Below, one piece after another: positions 40,824-49,485 of a stretch of 64,000 bases of DNA. The notes beneath the pieces were generated by a model, which was not told the origin of the DNA, ran no database searches, and worked only from the letters and a program-made list of their open reading frames with translations. Both the position numbers and the translations under genes were made by a program. Position 1 is the stretch's first letter; each line of letters starts with the position of its first letter. Origin of the DNA: DASUPK01 sp963763955 (lineage in GTDB: Bacteria > Actinomycetota > Thermoleophilia > Solirubrobacterales > 70-9); contig CAVXQP010000030.1 of assembly GCA_963763955.1 (NCBI GenBank), positions 62,001-126,000 of the forward strand, in the 5' to 3' direction.

Positions 40824-43235
40824 ATGGCCGACGTGGAGACGCCGCAGTTGGAGGTGGTGGAGCTCCCTGACGTGGAGGAGGCGGTTCGCGGGACCGAGCC
40901 GTTGCCCGACGCCCTCCCGATCCTGCCGCTGAGGGAGACCGTCACCTATCCGGACACGCTCACCCCGCTGGCCGTGGGGCAGGAGCGCTCGATCAAGCTG
41001 GTCAACGATGTCCTCTCCGGCGACCGGATGCTGGCGATGGTCGCGTCCAAGGACCCGGAGCTCGACGCCCCAGGCCCCGATGATCTCTATCGGGTCGGCG
41101 TGGTCGGGACGGTTGCGCGGATGATGAAGATCCCCGATGGGACGCTCCGGATCCTGGCCCAGGGGAGCACGCGGATCCGGATCCTCGACTACGTCAGCGA
41201 GCAGCCCTATCTGGTGGCGCGGATCGAGGAGATGCCGGATGTGATCGAGGCCTCCACCGAGCTCGAGGCCCTGACCCGCAACGTGCAGGCCACCTTCAGC
41301 GAGATCATCGAGGCGATCCCGTACCTGCCCGAGGAGCTCCAGCTCGCGGTCGCGAACCTCGACGAGCCCTCGGCACTCTCCCATCTGATCGCCGGAGCCC
41401 TGCGCATCTCCACCGAGGAGAAGCAGGAGCTGCTCGAGACGGTCGACGTGACCAAGCGGCTACGCCGCCTCTCGGAGATCCTCACGCGCGAGCTCGAGGT
41501 CGTCCAGCTCGGATCGAAGATCCAGTCACAGGTCGAGTCCGAGATCGACAAGGGCCAGCGCGAGTACTTCCTCCGCCAGCAGATGAAGGCGATCCAGGAT
41601 GAGCTCGGGGAGGCGGACGAGCAACAGGCGGAGATCAACGAGCTGCGCGAGCGAATCGAGCAGGCGGGCCTCCCCGAGGAGGCGAAGAAGGCGGCCGACC
41701 GCGAGCTCTCTCGCCTGGAGAAGCTGCCGCCGGTCGCCGCCGAGTACGGCGTGATCCGCACCTACCTCGAGTGGCTGGTCGACCTGCCCTGGTCGAAGGA
41801 GACCGAGGACAATCTCGATATCGCCCACGCGCGGGAGGTCCTCGACGAGGACCACTACGACCTTGAGGAGGTGAAGGACCGGATCCTCGAGTACCTGGCG
41901 GTCCGCAAGCTCAACCCCGACTCGCCGGGACCCATCCTCTGCTTCGTCGGCCCGCCGGGAGTGGGCAAGACCAGCCTGGGCCGCTCCATCGCCAAGGCGC
42001 TCGGCCGCGAGTTCGAGCGCATCTCGGTTGGGGGCGTCCGGGACGAGGCCGAGATCCGCGGGCACCGCCGCACCTACATCGGCGCGCTGCCGGGCACGAT
42101 CATTCGCGCGCTCCGCGACGCCGGCACCAGGAACCCCGTCTTCATGATCGATGAGATCGACAAGATGGGCGCGGACTTCCGCGGCGATCCTTCCAGCGCG
42201 ATGCTCGAGGTGCTGGACCCGGCGCAGAACTCGACATTCCGCGACCACTATCTCGACCTGCCCTTCGACCTCTCAGAGGTCCTCTTCATCGCGACGGCCA
42301 ACATCCTCGACACGGTCCCGCTGCCGCTCCAGGACCGGATGGAGGTCATCCAGCTGGCCGGATACACGATCGAGGAGAAGCTCCACATCGCCAAGCGCTA
42401 TCTGGTCCCGCGCCAGCTCGCCGCGAACGGCCTGAAGTCCTCGCAGATCGAGTTCTCCGATCCGGCGGTCACCGCAATCATCGACGAGTACAGCCGCGAG
42501 GCGGGGGTGCGCAACCTCGAGCGCGAGATCGGCACGATCTGCCGCAAGGTCGCCCGCCAGGTCGCCGAGGGCAAGGCCAAGGGGAAGATGCGGATCTCGG
42601 CCAAGCGGGCCCGCGAGCTGCTCGGCAAGCGCCGTTTCTTCTCCGAGCAGCGCAGGCGCACCAAGGACCCAGGCGTCGCCACCGGACTGGCGTGGACGCC
42701 GGTCGGCGGCGAGGTGCTCTTCGTCGAGGCGACGGCCGTCCCGGGCTCGGGGAACCTGACGATCACCGGGCAGCTCGGTGACGTGATGCGCGAGTCGGCC
42801 CAGGCCGCTCTCACCTGGGTGAGGCGGCATGCCCAGGAGACCGCCCCCGACCTCCCGGACGACTGGTTCGCAAAGCACGACATCCATGTCCACGTCCCCG
42901 CCGGAGCGGTGCCCAAGGATGGCCCCTCGGCAGGCGTCGCGATGACCACAGCGCTCGCCTCTCTGATCAGCAACCGGCCGGTGCGTAACGACGTGGCGAT
43001 GACCGGCGAGATCACCCTGACCGGTCAGGTCCTGCCGATCGGAGGTCTGAAGGAGAAGTCGCTCGCCGCCCAGCGGGCCGGGATCAAGCTGGTGATCGTG
43101 CCGGATCGCAACCAGGGAGACGTCGAGGAGATCTCGGTGCAGGAGCGGGAGGGACTCGAGTTCGTCTACGCGGATGACATCGGCGATGTGCTGGAGACGG
43201 CGCTGGAGCCGGATCGAAAAGCGCGGAGGGGGTAG
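40824..43235 (+). CDS. lon: ATP-dependent protease La (Lon)
   Basis: 803 residues. N-terminal LON substrate-binding domain (LPILPLRETVTYPDTLTPLA onward, residues about 28-220), a coiled linker, AAA+ core with Walker A GPPGVGKTS and Walker B FMIDEIDKM, and the C-terminal serine protease with the catalytic Ser in PKDGPSAGVAM and Lys in GGLKEKSLAAQRAG. Degrades misfolded and some regulatory proteins in the cytoplasm. A purine-rich site (AAGGGA) precedes the ATG. It lies downstream of hsp20 in the same direction. Confidence 0.97.
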   Translation: MADVETPQLEVVELPDVEEAVRGTEPLPDALPILPLRETVTYPDTLTPLAVGQERSIKLVNDVLSGDRMLAMVASKDPELDAPGPDDLYRVGVVGTVARMMKIPDGTLRILAQGSTRIRILDYVSEQPYLVARIEEMPDVIEASTELEALTRNVQATFSEIIEAIPYLPEELQLAVANLDEPSALSHLIAGALRISTEEKQELLETVDVTKRLRRLSEILTRELEVVQLGSKIQSQVESEIDKGQREYFLRQQMKAIQDELGEADEQQAEINELRERIEQAGLPEEAKKAADRELSRLEKLPPVAAEYGVIRTYLEWLVDLPWSKETEDNLDIAHAREVLDEDHYDLEEVKDRILEYLAVRKLNPDSPGPILCFVGPPGVGKTSLGRSIAKALGREFERISVGGVRDEAEIRGHRRTYIGALPGTIIRALRDAGTRNPVFMIDEIDKMGADFRGDPSSAMLEVLDPAQNSTFRDHYLDLPFDLSEVLFIATANILDTVPLPLQDRMEVIQLAGYTIEEKLHIAKRYLVPRQLAANGLKSSQIEFSDPAVTAIIDEYSREAGVRNLEREIGTICRKVARQVAEGKAKGKMRISAKRARELLGKRRFFSEQRRRTKDPGVATGLAWTPVGGEVLFVEATAVPGSGNLTITGQLGDVMRESAQAALTWVRRHAQETAPDLPDDWFAKHDIHVHVPAGAVPKDGPSAGVAMTTALASLISNRPVRNDVAMTGEITLTGQVLPIGGLKEKSLAAQRAGIKLVIVPDRNQGDVEEISVQEREGLEFVYADDIGDVLETALEPDRKARRG

Positions 43236-43273
43236 TCTCCCCCTGCACCCTGGAAAACGATCTGAGGAGACCC

Positions 43274-43723
43274 ATGGGGGCACAAAGCAGAAGCGCGAAA
43301 GCCGGAGATGCTGCCCGGTCGGTCGCGTCCAATCCATATGTGCGGCGGCTCATCGAGGATGACGAGCTGCGCGAGAACATCCGCGTCGCGTTCGAGGCTG
43401 CGAAGGGCGCGTACGCACGGATGTCGAATGGCAAGGGCCCCGCTAAGGCCCTGATGGACGACAAGAAGGTTCAGCGTGATCTGCGCACGGCGGCCGAGTC
43501 GCTTCGGGATGCTTCACAGCAGCTGCGCGGACGGAGCACCCGCCGCCGGTTTGGGCTTGGAAAGGCCCTGCTCGTGGGCATCCTCGGCGCGGCCCTGATT
43601 CTCATCCTGAGTGAGGACGCGCGCAACGCGGTGCTGGACAAGCTGTTCGGCGCGGAGGAGGAGTTCGAGTACACCTCGACCACCACCCCGGCCCCGGACA
43701 CTGAGACCGTCCCGAGCGCCTGA
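43274..43723 (+). CDS. Single-pass membrane protein, function unknown
   Basis: 149 residues. A cytosolic, charged helical N-terminal region (residues 1-90, e.g. LIEDDELRENIRVAFEAAKG and KVQRDLRTAAESLRDASQQL) precedes one membrane helix (LGKALLVGILGAALILIL, about residues 97-115). A short Thr/Pro/Glu-rich tail follows. It starts 38 nt after lon with a strong AGGAGA site and is followed by a convincing hairpin terminator, so it probably ends the hsp20-lon transcript. I know no function for the family. Confidence 0.75.
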   Translation: MGAQSRSAKAGDAARSVASNPYVRRLIEDDELRENIRVAFEAAKGAYARMSNGKGPAKALMDDKKVQRDLRTAAESLRDASQQLRGRSTRRRFGLGKALLVGILGAALILILSEDARNAVLDKLFGAEEEFEYTSTTTPAPDTETVPSA

Positions 43724-43744
43724 CCCGGCGCATCACCGGTTCAT

Positions 43745-43771
43745 CGAGGGCGTCCGACTCGGGCGCCCTCG
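43745..43771 (+). terminator. Intrinsic terminator-like hairpin after the lon unit
   Basis: Perfect 8-bp stem CGAGGGCG / CGCCCTCG with an 11-nt loop, followed by TTCTGTCT. It lies 22 nt after the stop of the small membrane protein gene, before the next gene on the same strand. Confidence 0.7.
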
Positions 43772-43811
43772 TTCTGTCTACGGCCGCTTGGAGGACTACT
43801 AGTCTGCGCAC

Positions 43812-44513
43812 ATGGCGAGTGTCCACGTACTCGTTCCGGCTCAGCGCTACGTCTTCGCTGTCTCGAACGGCGAGGCCGAGGCGGCCACGATCGACAGCTC
43901 CGCCGAGGGGTTCGAGCGTTACAAGTCGCTGCAGCAGGGAGGGCGAACGACCGGCATGGTCGCCTTTCCCAACACGCTCCTGATCCGCGCCGAGCGCGAC
44001 TACCTGGTCGACCCCGGCCTGATCATGCAGGGCGCGCCGGTGATCGGGGCGATGGAGGAGCTGCAGGTCGAACCCAACGAGGTCGGGGACGTGATCCTCA
44101 CCCACCTCCACTTCGACCACGCCGAGGGCCTGGCGGGATGGCCGATGCGGCGGACCTACGTCCACCGGATCGAGACCGAGGCCCCGTACGCCCAGCTCGT
44201 CTCCGGGGTGTTGGAGATGGCGAATCTCGAGATCCTGGAGGGAGAGGATGGGGAGATCGAGCCCGGTCTCCGCTGGATCCTCACCCCGGGGCATTCCGAC
44301 GGGCTGATCTCGCTGCTCGTCGACACCGACGAAGGCCTCGTGGTGATCGCCTCCGACTGCGTCGGGCCGCTGCCGGAGTACTTCGAGCGGATGGAGCTTC
44401 CCGAGGACTTCGGGCCGGAGCGCGATGAGCTCCTGCGGCAGTGGAAGCGGATCCGCGACCTCGATCCGGCCATGGTCATCCCCGGCCACAACCCGCCGGT
44501 CAAGCTGCGCTGA
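43812..44513 (+). CDS. Metallo-beta-lactamase-fold hydrolase, lactonase-like
   Basis: 233 residues. Metal-binding HxHxDH in LTHLHFDHAEGLAGW near residue 98, then His in LTPGHSDGLISLLVD near residue 160, Asp in ASDCVGPLP and His in IPGHNPPV at the end, the ligand set of the AHL-lactonase/glyoxalase II branch. A quorum-quenching role is possible but unsupported here. ATG 43812 follows TACTAG at 9 nt. A TetR gene lies 51 nt downstream on the same strand and may be unrelated. Confidence 0.85.
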   Translation: MASVHVLVPAQRYVFAVSNGEAEAATIDSSAEGFERYKSLQQGGRTTGMVAFPNTLLIRAERDYLVDPGLIMQGAPVIGAMEELQVEPNEVGDVILTHLHFDHAEGLAGWPMRRTYVHRIETEAPYAQLVSGVLEMANLEILEGEDGEIEPGLRWILTPGHSDGLISLLVDTDEGLVVIASDCVGPLPEYFERMELPEDFGPERDELLRQWKRIRDLDPAMVIPGHNPPVKLR

Positions 44514-44564
44514 GGCACGGCGCGGGCAGGCTGTCCAGCCAGCCAAAGTCCTAGAGTTCCGGCC

Positions 44565-45167
44565 GTGGAAGCGACGAAGACGAGGGAGCTGAGTGGGGAC
44601 AAGGCCCAGCGCATCGTCGAGGCGATGCGCTCGAGCGTCGCCCGCCGCGGCATCTCAGGGTCGACCTTCGAGCACGTCGCCCGCGAGGCGGGCGTCAGCC
44701 GGGGGTTGCTCCACTACTACTTCGGCACCAAGGAGGCCCTGCTGGTCGAGGTGGTGAGGCGCGACACCGAGCACCGGATCGCGCGGATGGACGAGCCGCT
44801 CGGCAATGCTGCGTCGGCCGACGAGCTGCTCGAGATCCTGGTTGCGGACCTCGAGGACTCGATACAGAACGACCCCGGATTCTGGGTCCTGCTCTTTGAC
44901 CTGTTCACCGCCGGTCGCCGCAACCCCGAGATCCAGCGCGAGGTGGCGGAGCTCTTCAACCGCACCCGAGCGCACGTCGCCGAGATCCTGCGCGCCAAGC
45001 AGGCCGAGGGCGTGATCCAGCCCCGCTTCGAGGTGGGGGCCGTCGTCGCGCTGCTGTTCGCGCTCGCCGACGGCATCGCGCTGCAGCTGCTCTCCGACCC
45101 CGAGCGGGATCACAAGGACGTGATCGCCGCCGGGACGGAGGCGGCTCGCCATCTGCTGACCGGCTAA
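44565..45167 (+). CDS. TetR-family transcriptional regulator
   Basis: 200 residues. The DNA-binding helix-turn-helix runs from IVEAMRSSVARRGISGSTFE to HVAREAGVSRGLLHYYFGTK (residues 15-60). The C-terminal ligand domain has the usual helices (LLEILVADLEDSIQNDPGFW). Start GTG 44565, 7 nt after TAGAGT. The thioesterase gene begins 7 nt after its stop, so it probably regulates its own two-gene unit. No clear palindrome is seen in the 51-bp upstream gap. Confidence 0.92.
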   Translation: MEATKTRELSGDKAQRIVEAMRSSVARRGISGSTFEHVAREAGVSRGLLHYYFGTKEALLVEVVRRDTEHRIARMDEPLGNAASADELLEILVADLEDSIQNDPGFWVLLFDLFTAGRRNPEIQREVAELFNRTRAHVAEILRAKQAEGVIQPRFEVGAVVALLFALADGIALQLLSDPERDHKDVIAAGTEAARHLLTG

Positions 45168-45174
45168 CGGCGGA

Positions 45175-46275
45175 ATGATCTGGCAGGAGCCCGCGAAGGG
45201 CGGATACCCGGACCCCTCGTTCCTGGGGCTGCCCGGCATGGACAGGATGGGCGCGGGTCGCCGCGGCCTGATCCCGTTCTCCCCAATGAGCTATCTGACC
45301 GAGCTCGATCTGACCGGGGCCTCGCGCGGCCATTCGACCTTCTCGATGCCGGCCTCGCCCTGGTTCTCCAACTCCTCCGGGCTGATCTCCTCCGGCGTCC
45401 TGGCCCTGATCGGCGACGCCGCGCTCGGGTCGGTCGTGCACTCCGACGTGGAGGCGGGTCAGGGCATGACGACCGCCGAGCTCTCGATGTCGTTCCTGCG
45501 GCCCGTCGTCCCGAAGCCGGGCACGACCGTCACCGGCTCTGGACAGCTGATCCACCGCGGCCGGACCATGGGGATCTCCGAGGCCTTTCTCTTCGATGAC
45601 GAGGACCAGCTCATCTCTCACGGAACGACCCGCTGCAGCGTCTTCCCGCCGGTGGAGCCGATCCCCGATCCGCCCGATCCGGACTCACCGCCCATCGATC
45701 AGGCGCTGCCGGGAAGCGCGGGCGACGACCCTCTGCGACGTCCGGTCGAGGGCGAGTCCCTCCCTCAGGAGGAATTCGAGCGGCGCTCCGGCCTGGAAAT
45801 CATCCGCGACGTGATCGCGGGCGAGCTCCCCAGGCCGCCCATCCACCACCTGACCGGTCTCGGACTCACTGAGGCGGCAGAGGGAGAGACGGTCGGCGTA
45901 CTGCCCTGCAGCAAGTGGCTCTCGACCTCCGCCGGCACGGTGCAGGGAGGATTCACCGCGATGCTCGCTGAGTTCGCAATGACCTCGGCGGCCTTCAGCG
46001 CCGCGCCGCCCCACACCGCCGTCGCGGCGCTCGACTTCAAGGTCAACTACCTGAGGCCGGTCTTTCCCGACGGGCGGGACCTGACCGCCAGAGCGCGGAT
46101 CCTCCATCAGGGGCGGACCCTGGTGATCGCCGCGGCGGAGATCACGAACGCTGCCGGCAAGCAGGTCGCACTGGCCACGGGCTCGTCGATGTACCTGCCG
46201 GGCCGGCCCGCCAACCTGGTCGGCGTCGAGCTCGGCTCGGGCTCCTCCGATCCCGAAGACGACCCGGGTTCCTAG
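45175..46275 (+). CDS. Double hot-dog fold thioesterase (PaaI-like)
   Basis: 366 residues with two tandem hot-dog domains: the first around residues 55-170 (SSGLISSGVLALIGDAALGS ... LRPVVPKPGTTVTGSGQLIH), the second around 225-350 (GTVQGGFTAMLAEFAMTSAA ... VNYLRPVFPDGRDLTARARI). The duplicated arrangement replaces the usual homodimer. Likely hydrolyses acyl-CoA or aryl-CoA thioesters, with the TetR just upstream as the probable controller. Start ATG 45175; a purine-rich ACGGCGGA precedes it. The end of the gene is a short acidic tail. Confidence 0.85.
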   Translation: MIWQEPAKGGYPDPSFLGLPGMDRMGAGRRGLIPFSPMSYLTELDLTGASRGHSTFSMPASPWFSNSSGLISSGVLALIGDAALGSVVHSDVEAGQGMTTAELSMSFLRPVVPKPGTTVTGSGQLIHRGRTMGISEAFLFDDEDQLISHGTTRCSVFPPVEPIPDPPDPDSPPIDQALPGSAGDDPLRRPVEGESLPQEEFERRSGLEIIRDVIAGELPRPPIHHLTGLGLTEAAEGETVGVLPCSKWLSTSAGTVQGGFTAMLAEFAMTSAAFSAAPPHTAVAALDFKVNYLRPVFPDGRDLTARARILHQGRTLVIAAAEITNAAGKQVALATGSSMYLPGRPANLVGVELGSGSSDPEDDPGS

Positions 46276-46290
46276 CGATACAGTCGGCCC

Positions 46291-46812
46291 ATGGGCCTCT
46301 TCGGCTTCCTGAGGAAGAAGGACGAACGGGCGATCCCGGAGCCGGGCACGCCGGAGTTCGAGGCCGCCGTCCAGGGCACGGCGCTCCCCGACGCGCAGAG
46401 CGTCTCGATGGGGGAGGCCGGCTGGACCAACCCGGACTCGGCGGACGACGCCCTACGCGAGCTCGGGATCGACCCATCGCAGGCGCAGGTCGAGCAGTCG
46501 AGTCAGACGATCGACCTGAGAGAGACCGGCGCTCGTGAGCAGATCGAGGAGGCCCTCCGGGACTCAGGCATCGACCCGGACAAGAAGGGCCAGACGATCA
46601 ACGCGGCGAGCGTTCCGGGGCTGCAGGAGAAGATCGCCGGCATCCTCGGGCGGGTGATGCGCGTCCCGAACGCGGGGGGCTTCGGCGGTGGCATCTCGCC
46701 GCCGAAGCAGGATCCCCTCGACCAGATCGCCTATCTGGACCAGCAGCGGGACGCCGGCAGGATCACCGACGCCGAGTTCGAGGCCCAGAAGAAGAAGTTG
46801 CTGGACGAGTAG
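46291..46812 (+). CDS. SHOCT-motif protein, function unknown
   Basis: 173 residues, soluble and charged. The first two thirds hold no motif I recognise (FLRKKDERAIPEPGTPEFEA, later IDLRETGAREQIEEALRDSG). A Gly-rich linker (NAGGFGGGISPPKQDP) leads to the C-terminal SHOCT helices QIAYLDQQRDAGRITDAEFE with KKKLLDE at the end. TACAGT lies exactly 6 nt before the ATG. It abuts the convergent diiron gene: its TAG is followed at once by the other gene's stop. A similar SHOCT tail ends the membrane protein at 17520-18899. Confidence 0.7.
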   Translation: MGLFGFLRKKDERAIPEPGTPEFEAAVQGTALPDAQSVSMGEAGWTNPDSADDALRELGIDPSQAQVEQSSQTIDLRETGAREQIEEALRDSGIDPDKKGQTINAASVPGLQEKIAGILGRVMRVPNAGGFGGGISPPKQDPLDQIAYLDQQRDAGRITDAEFEAQKKKLLDE

Positions 46813-48099
46813 CTATTCGACCGGCGACGGCCTGGGCGGGAAGATCTTCGGCATTCGCGCCAGCTGCCGCAGTGATCCGCGCGGCTTCAGCTTCCGGCGC
46901 AGCATCGCCCTGCGCGCGTCCTGGCCGCGGATCGAGACGTCGATCCAGTCGGCCCAGGTCGTTCGCAGGGTGACGTCGGGCTTCGGCGCGAGGCCCGGAG
47001 CCGAGCTGGTCGAGCCGTTGTCGATCCGCACGTGCCAGGGCTCGGCGTCCTCGAAGCGCCACTGGATGGTGACCGGCCGGTCGACGGCATCGGTGTGGGC
47101 CGACCGCGCAATCACGTCGAAGAGGATCTCCTCGACCTCATGGTTCGCCTGCGGCTTGCCATTGGGCGCGCCGAGCACGCCGGCTCGAAGCAGCTTGATC
47201 TGCCTCTCGGCGCGCTCGTCGTAGCCCATCTCCGGGTCGAATGGGTAGATGCCGGGCGGGTGCTCGGCGAGTGGATATCCGGTCGCCCTCCACTTCTGCT
47301 CGACCGAGCGCATGCCCCAGGCGTAGAGCTCGGCCATGGTGAAGCCGTACTCGGTCGTGTAGCGCTCGTCCCAGTTGGGCGGTACGAAGATCCCGGTCAC
47401 GTAGGGCAGGACCTCCCTGAGAATCTCGGAAGCGGCGGCCTTGCACTCGTCGGACTCGGCGAAGAGCTCCGACAGGACCTTGACGCCGAAGCCGATGTGG
47501 CGCTGCTCGTCCCGCGAGACCTTCTCCATGCCCGCGCTGAACCCGGGCATGGTCCCGGCCTTGACGAAGAAGTCCTCGATGAAGTGCTGGGTCGGCTGCG
47601 CCATCGTCGCCTCGATGACCATGTGGTAGAGCGTGATCGCCTGGGCGAACTTCGGCAGCGAGCGGTCGGTGTGCAGCTCCTCCACCATCCGCTCCAGCCG
47701 TCCGAAGACGTTGCGGTAGCCCCAGCCGAGCTCGGGCAGGGTGGCCTCGAGACCGGTGGCAATGTCGCCCTCGATCCCGATGACCTCGTTGAAGAAGCGG
47801 TAGAAGAAGACTGCGTGGCGGGCCTCATCGACCTGCTGGGTCGCGAGGAAGTACTTCTGCTCCTCCTTGGGAGCAGCTTCGATGTAGGGGGAGAGGCCGT
47901 CGGCGACCGCATCCTCGCCGTAGAAGAACATCGAGTAGACCCACATGGCGGACTTCCGCTGAATCTCCGAGAGCGACCTCCAGCCCTCCTTGTCCTGGGA
48001 GAAGTCGAGCTCGGTCGCCTTCCAGTTCCCCTCCTCCCAGCGGCGGTAGAGGTCGTCGTACGTGATCTGACCGGCGATGTTCTGCTGCGCGACCGACAT
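46813..48099 (-). CDS. R2-like ferritin-superfamily diiron protein fused to an SCP2-type lipid-binding domain
   Basis: 428 residues. The N-terminal 300 form a ribonucleotide-reductase-R2-like helical domain with carboxylate/His ligands at FFYGEDAVADGL (Glu), QQVDEARHAVFF (ExxH), HMVIEATMAQ (Glu) and SRDEQRHIGFGV (ExxH). The C-terminal 100 (VTIQWRFEDAEPWHVRIDNG ... PDVTLRTTWADWIDVSIRGQ) resemble the SCP2 sterol-carrier fold. It is more likely an oxidase acting on a bound lipid than a nucleotide reductase subunit, since no R1 gene is nearby. Ribosome-binding site GGAGG. Divergent from a TetR gene across a strong operator. Confidence 0.82.
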   Translation of the reverse strand: MSVAQQNIAGQITYDDLYRRWEEGNWKATELDFSQDKEGWRSLSEIQRKSAMWVYSMFFYGEDAVADGLSPYIEAAPKEEQKYFLATQQVDEARHAVFFYRFFNEVIGIEGDIATGLEATLPELGWGYRNVFGRLERMVEELHTDRSLPKFAQAITLYHMVIEATMAQPTQHFIEDFFVKAGTMPGFSAGMEKVSRDEQRHIGFGVKVLSELFAESDECKAAASEILREVLPYVTGIFVPPNWDERYTTEYGFTMAELYAWGMRSVEQKWRATGYPLAEHPPGIYPFDPEMGYDERAERQIKLLRAGVLGAPNGKPQANHEVEEILFDVIARSAHTDAVDRPVTIQWRFEDAEPWHVRIDNGSTSSAPGLAPKPDVTLRTTWADWIDVSIRGQDARRAMLRRKLKPRGSLRQLARMPKIFPPRPSPVE

Positions 48100-48142
48100 C
48101 GGTGCCTCCGTCCTCTCGTTTTGCTGCCGCTCGGGCTTCCCG

Positions 48143-48148
48143 TATAGT
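48143..48148 (+). promoter_or_regulatory. Candidate -10 (TATAGT) for the TetR gene, with TTGCTG 16 nt upstream
   Basis: TTGCTG at 48121-48126 and TATAGT at 48143-48148 with a 16-nt spacer form a plausible sigma-A-type promoter reading into the TetR gene. The predicted start point falls inside the palindromic operator. Confidence 0.45.
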
Positions 48149-48168
48149 AACTGACTGACCAGTCAGTT
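48149..48168. promoter_or_regulatory. TetR-type operator between the diiron fusion and its regulator
   Basis: Inverted repeat with 9-bp perfect arms AACTGACTG / CAGTCAGTT and a 2-nt centre (AC). It resembles operators of FadR/AcrR-like TetR proteins. It lies 10 nt before the TetR ATG and 50 nt before the diiron gene start, so it can control both. Confidence 0.78.
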
Positions 48169-48177
48169 AGTACTGTG

Positions 48178-48828
48178 ATGTCGATCACACAGAGACAGAG
48201 GGAGCCCGGCACGCGGTCGCGGATGAGCGCCGCCGACCGCCGTGAGGTGATCCTCGACGCGGCGCGCACCGCCTTCGCCGACACCGGCTACCACGAGACC
48301 TCGCTCGACGCGGTCGCGGAGCGGGCGGGGGTCTCCAAAGCGCTTCTCTACGAGCACTTCTCCTCCAAGCGCGAGCTCTATGTGGCGATGCTCGAGATGC
48401 ACGTCCACGAGCTCGTCGAGCGGATCGCGAGCGCCGTCGCCGGCGCGCGGCCGGGAGAGCCGAGGATGCGGGCCGGCCTCGAGGCCTTCTTCGGCTTCGT
48501 CGAGGAGCGGCGCGGCGCCTGGCGGATCATGTTCCGCAACGCGGGTGACCCGGACGTCGCTGTCCGGCTCGACCGACTGCGCGACGAGGTCGCGGCAGCG
48601 ATCGCCCAGCTGATGAGCGAGGAGGCTGAGAGGAAGGGGCTCGACTTCCCGAAGCTGCCGCAGATGGTCGAGATGATCGCCCAGCAGATGGTGGGCGCGA
48701 TGCAGTCGCTGGCGGACTGGTGGGACCTCCACCGGAAGGTGCCGAAGGAGGAGGTGGTCCAGGCGGCAATGGACTTCGCCTGGATCGGCCAGGAGCGGAT
48801 CAGCCAGGGGCAGCGCTGGGAGCCGTAA
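48178..48828 (+). CDS. TetR-family transcriptional regulator
   Basis: 216 residues. HTH region: EVILDAARTAFADTGYHETS, then AERAGVSKALLYEHFSSKRE (residues 22-65). The C-terminal domain has helices rich in Ala/Met (MVEMIAQQMVGAMQSLADWW) that would bind a hydrophobic ligand. Divergent from the diiron/SCP2 gene with a shared palindromic operator, so it most likely represses that gene and itself, responding to a lipid-like effector. ATG 48178 is preferred over the GTG codon at 48175. Confidence 0.93.
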   Translation: MSITQRQREPGTRSRMSAADRREVILDAARTAFADTGYHETSLDAVAERAGVSKALLYEHFSSKRELYVAMLEMHVHELVERIASAVAGARPGEPRMRAGLEAFFGFVEERRGAWRIMFRNAGDPDVAVRLDRLRDEVAAAIAQLMSEEAERKGLDFPKLPQMVEMIAQQMVGAMQSLADWWDLHRKVPKEEVVQAAMDFAWIGQERISQGQRWEP

Positions 48829-48879
48829 GTGACGGTCAATCCGCCCGCGCGGACCCGACCCGGCCGATAGGCTCGCCTC

Positions 48880-49416
48880 ATGCTCGAGGTGGGCAAGCGC
48901 TACACCAGCCCGCGGACCGGGACCTGGCTGGAGGTGACCGAGCGGGCCGATGGGAACATGAAGTTCGAGCGATCCTTCGCCTCCGGGACCGGCCGAGCCG
49001 ATCCGCATCTCCATCAGGACCTCACCCAGACCTGGGAGGTCCTCTCCGGCGAGGGGATGATCGAGGTCGACGGGGAGGAACGGGAGTTCCGGACGGGGGA
49101 TCGGGTGGCGATCCCTCCCGGCACGATCCACCGCGACCCCTGGAACACGAACTCCGCCGAGCTCCATGCTCGCGGGATCTTCGAGCCCATCAACGACTTC
49201 ATCGAGGCGTACGCGGAGGCCTATGTCCATCACCTCACCGAGACCGGCCGGCTCGATGACCAGGATGAGATGCCGTTGCTCCAGATCTTCGTCACCTCGA
49301 AGGCGACGAACGGGCGGTCCTGGGCGGGCTCACCGCCGATCGCGGTGCAAAAGGCCTCGCTGCCGCTGCTCGCGGCCTTCGGCCGGCTGCGCGGGTACAA
49401 GCCCCACTACGAGTGA
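48880..49416 (+). CDS. Cupin-domain protein
   Basis: 178 residues with a single conserved cupin barrel: motif 1 around DPHLHQDLTQTWEVLSGEGM (His, His, Glu metal ligands, residues about 42-62) and motif 2 around FRTGDRVAIPPGTIHRDPWN with a further His. The C-terminal 70 residues are helical (FIEAYAEAYVHHLTETGRLD). Metal-dependent isomerase, dioxygenase or binding protein; the reaction cannot be told. TAGGCT is 6 nt before the ATG with no ribosome-binding site. Stands alone between the TetR and ACT-domain genes. Confidence 0.85.
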   Translation: MLEVGKRYTSPRTGTWLEVTERADGNMKFERSFASGTGRADPHLHQDLTQTWEVLSGEGMIEVDGEEREFRTGDRVAIPPGTIHRDPWNTNSAELHARGIFEPINDFIEAYAEAYVHHLTETGRLDDQDEMPLLQIFVTSKATNGRSWAGSPPIAVQKASLPLLAAFGRLRGYKPHYE

Positions 49417-49485
49417 GCCGCGGGCCTCGTCATGCCGTGCCCGTGAACCGGGCCGAGAGCTCAAGTTAGGCTGACTGCACGAACA

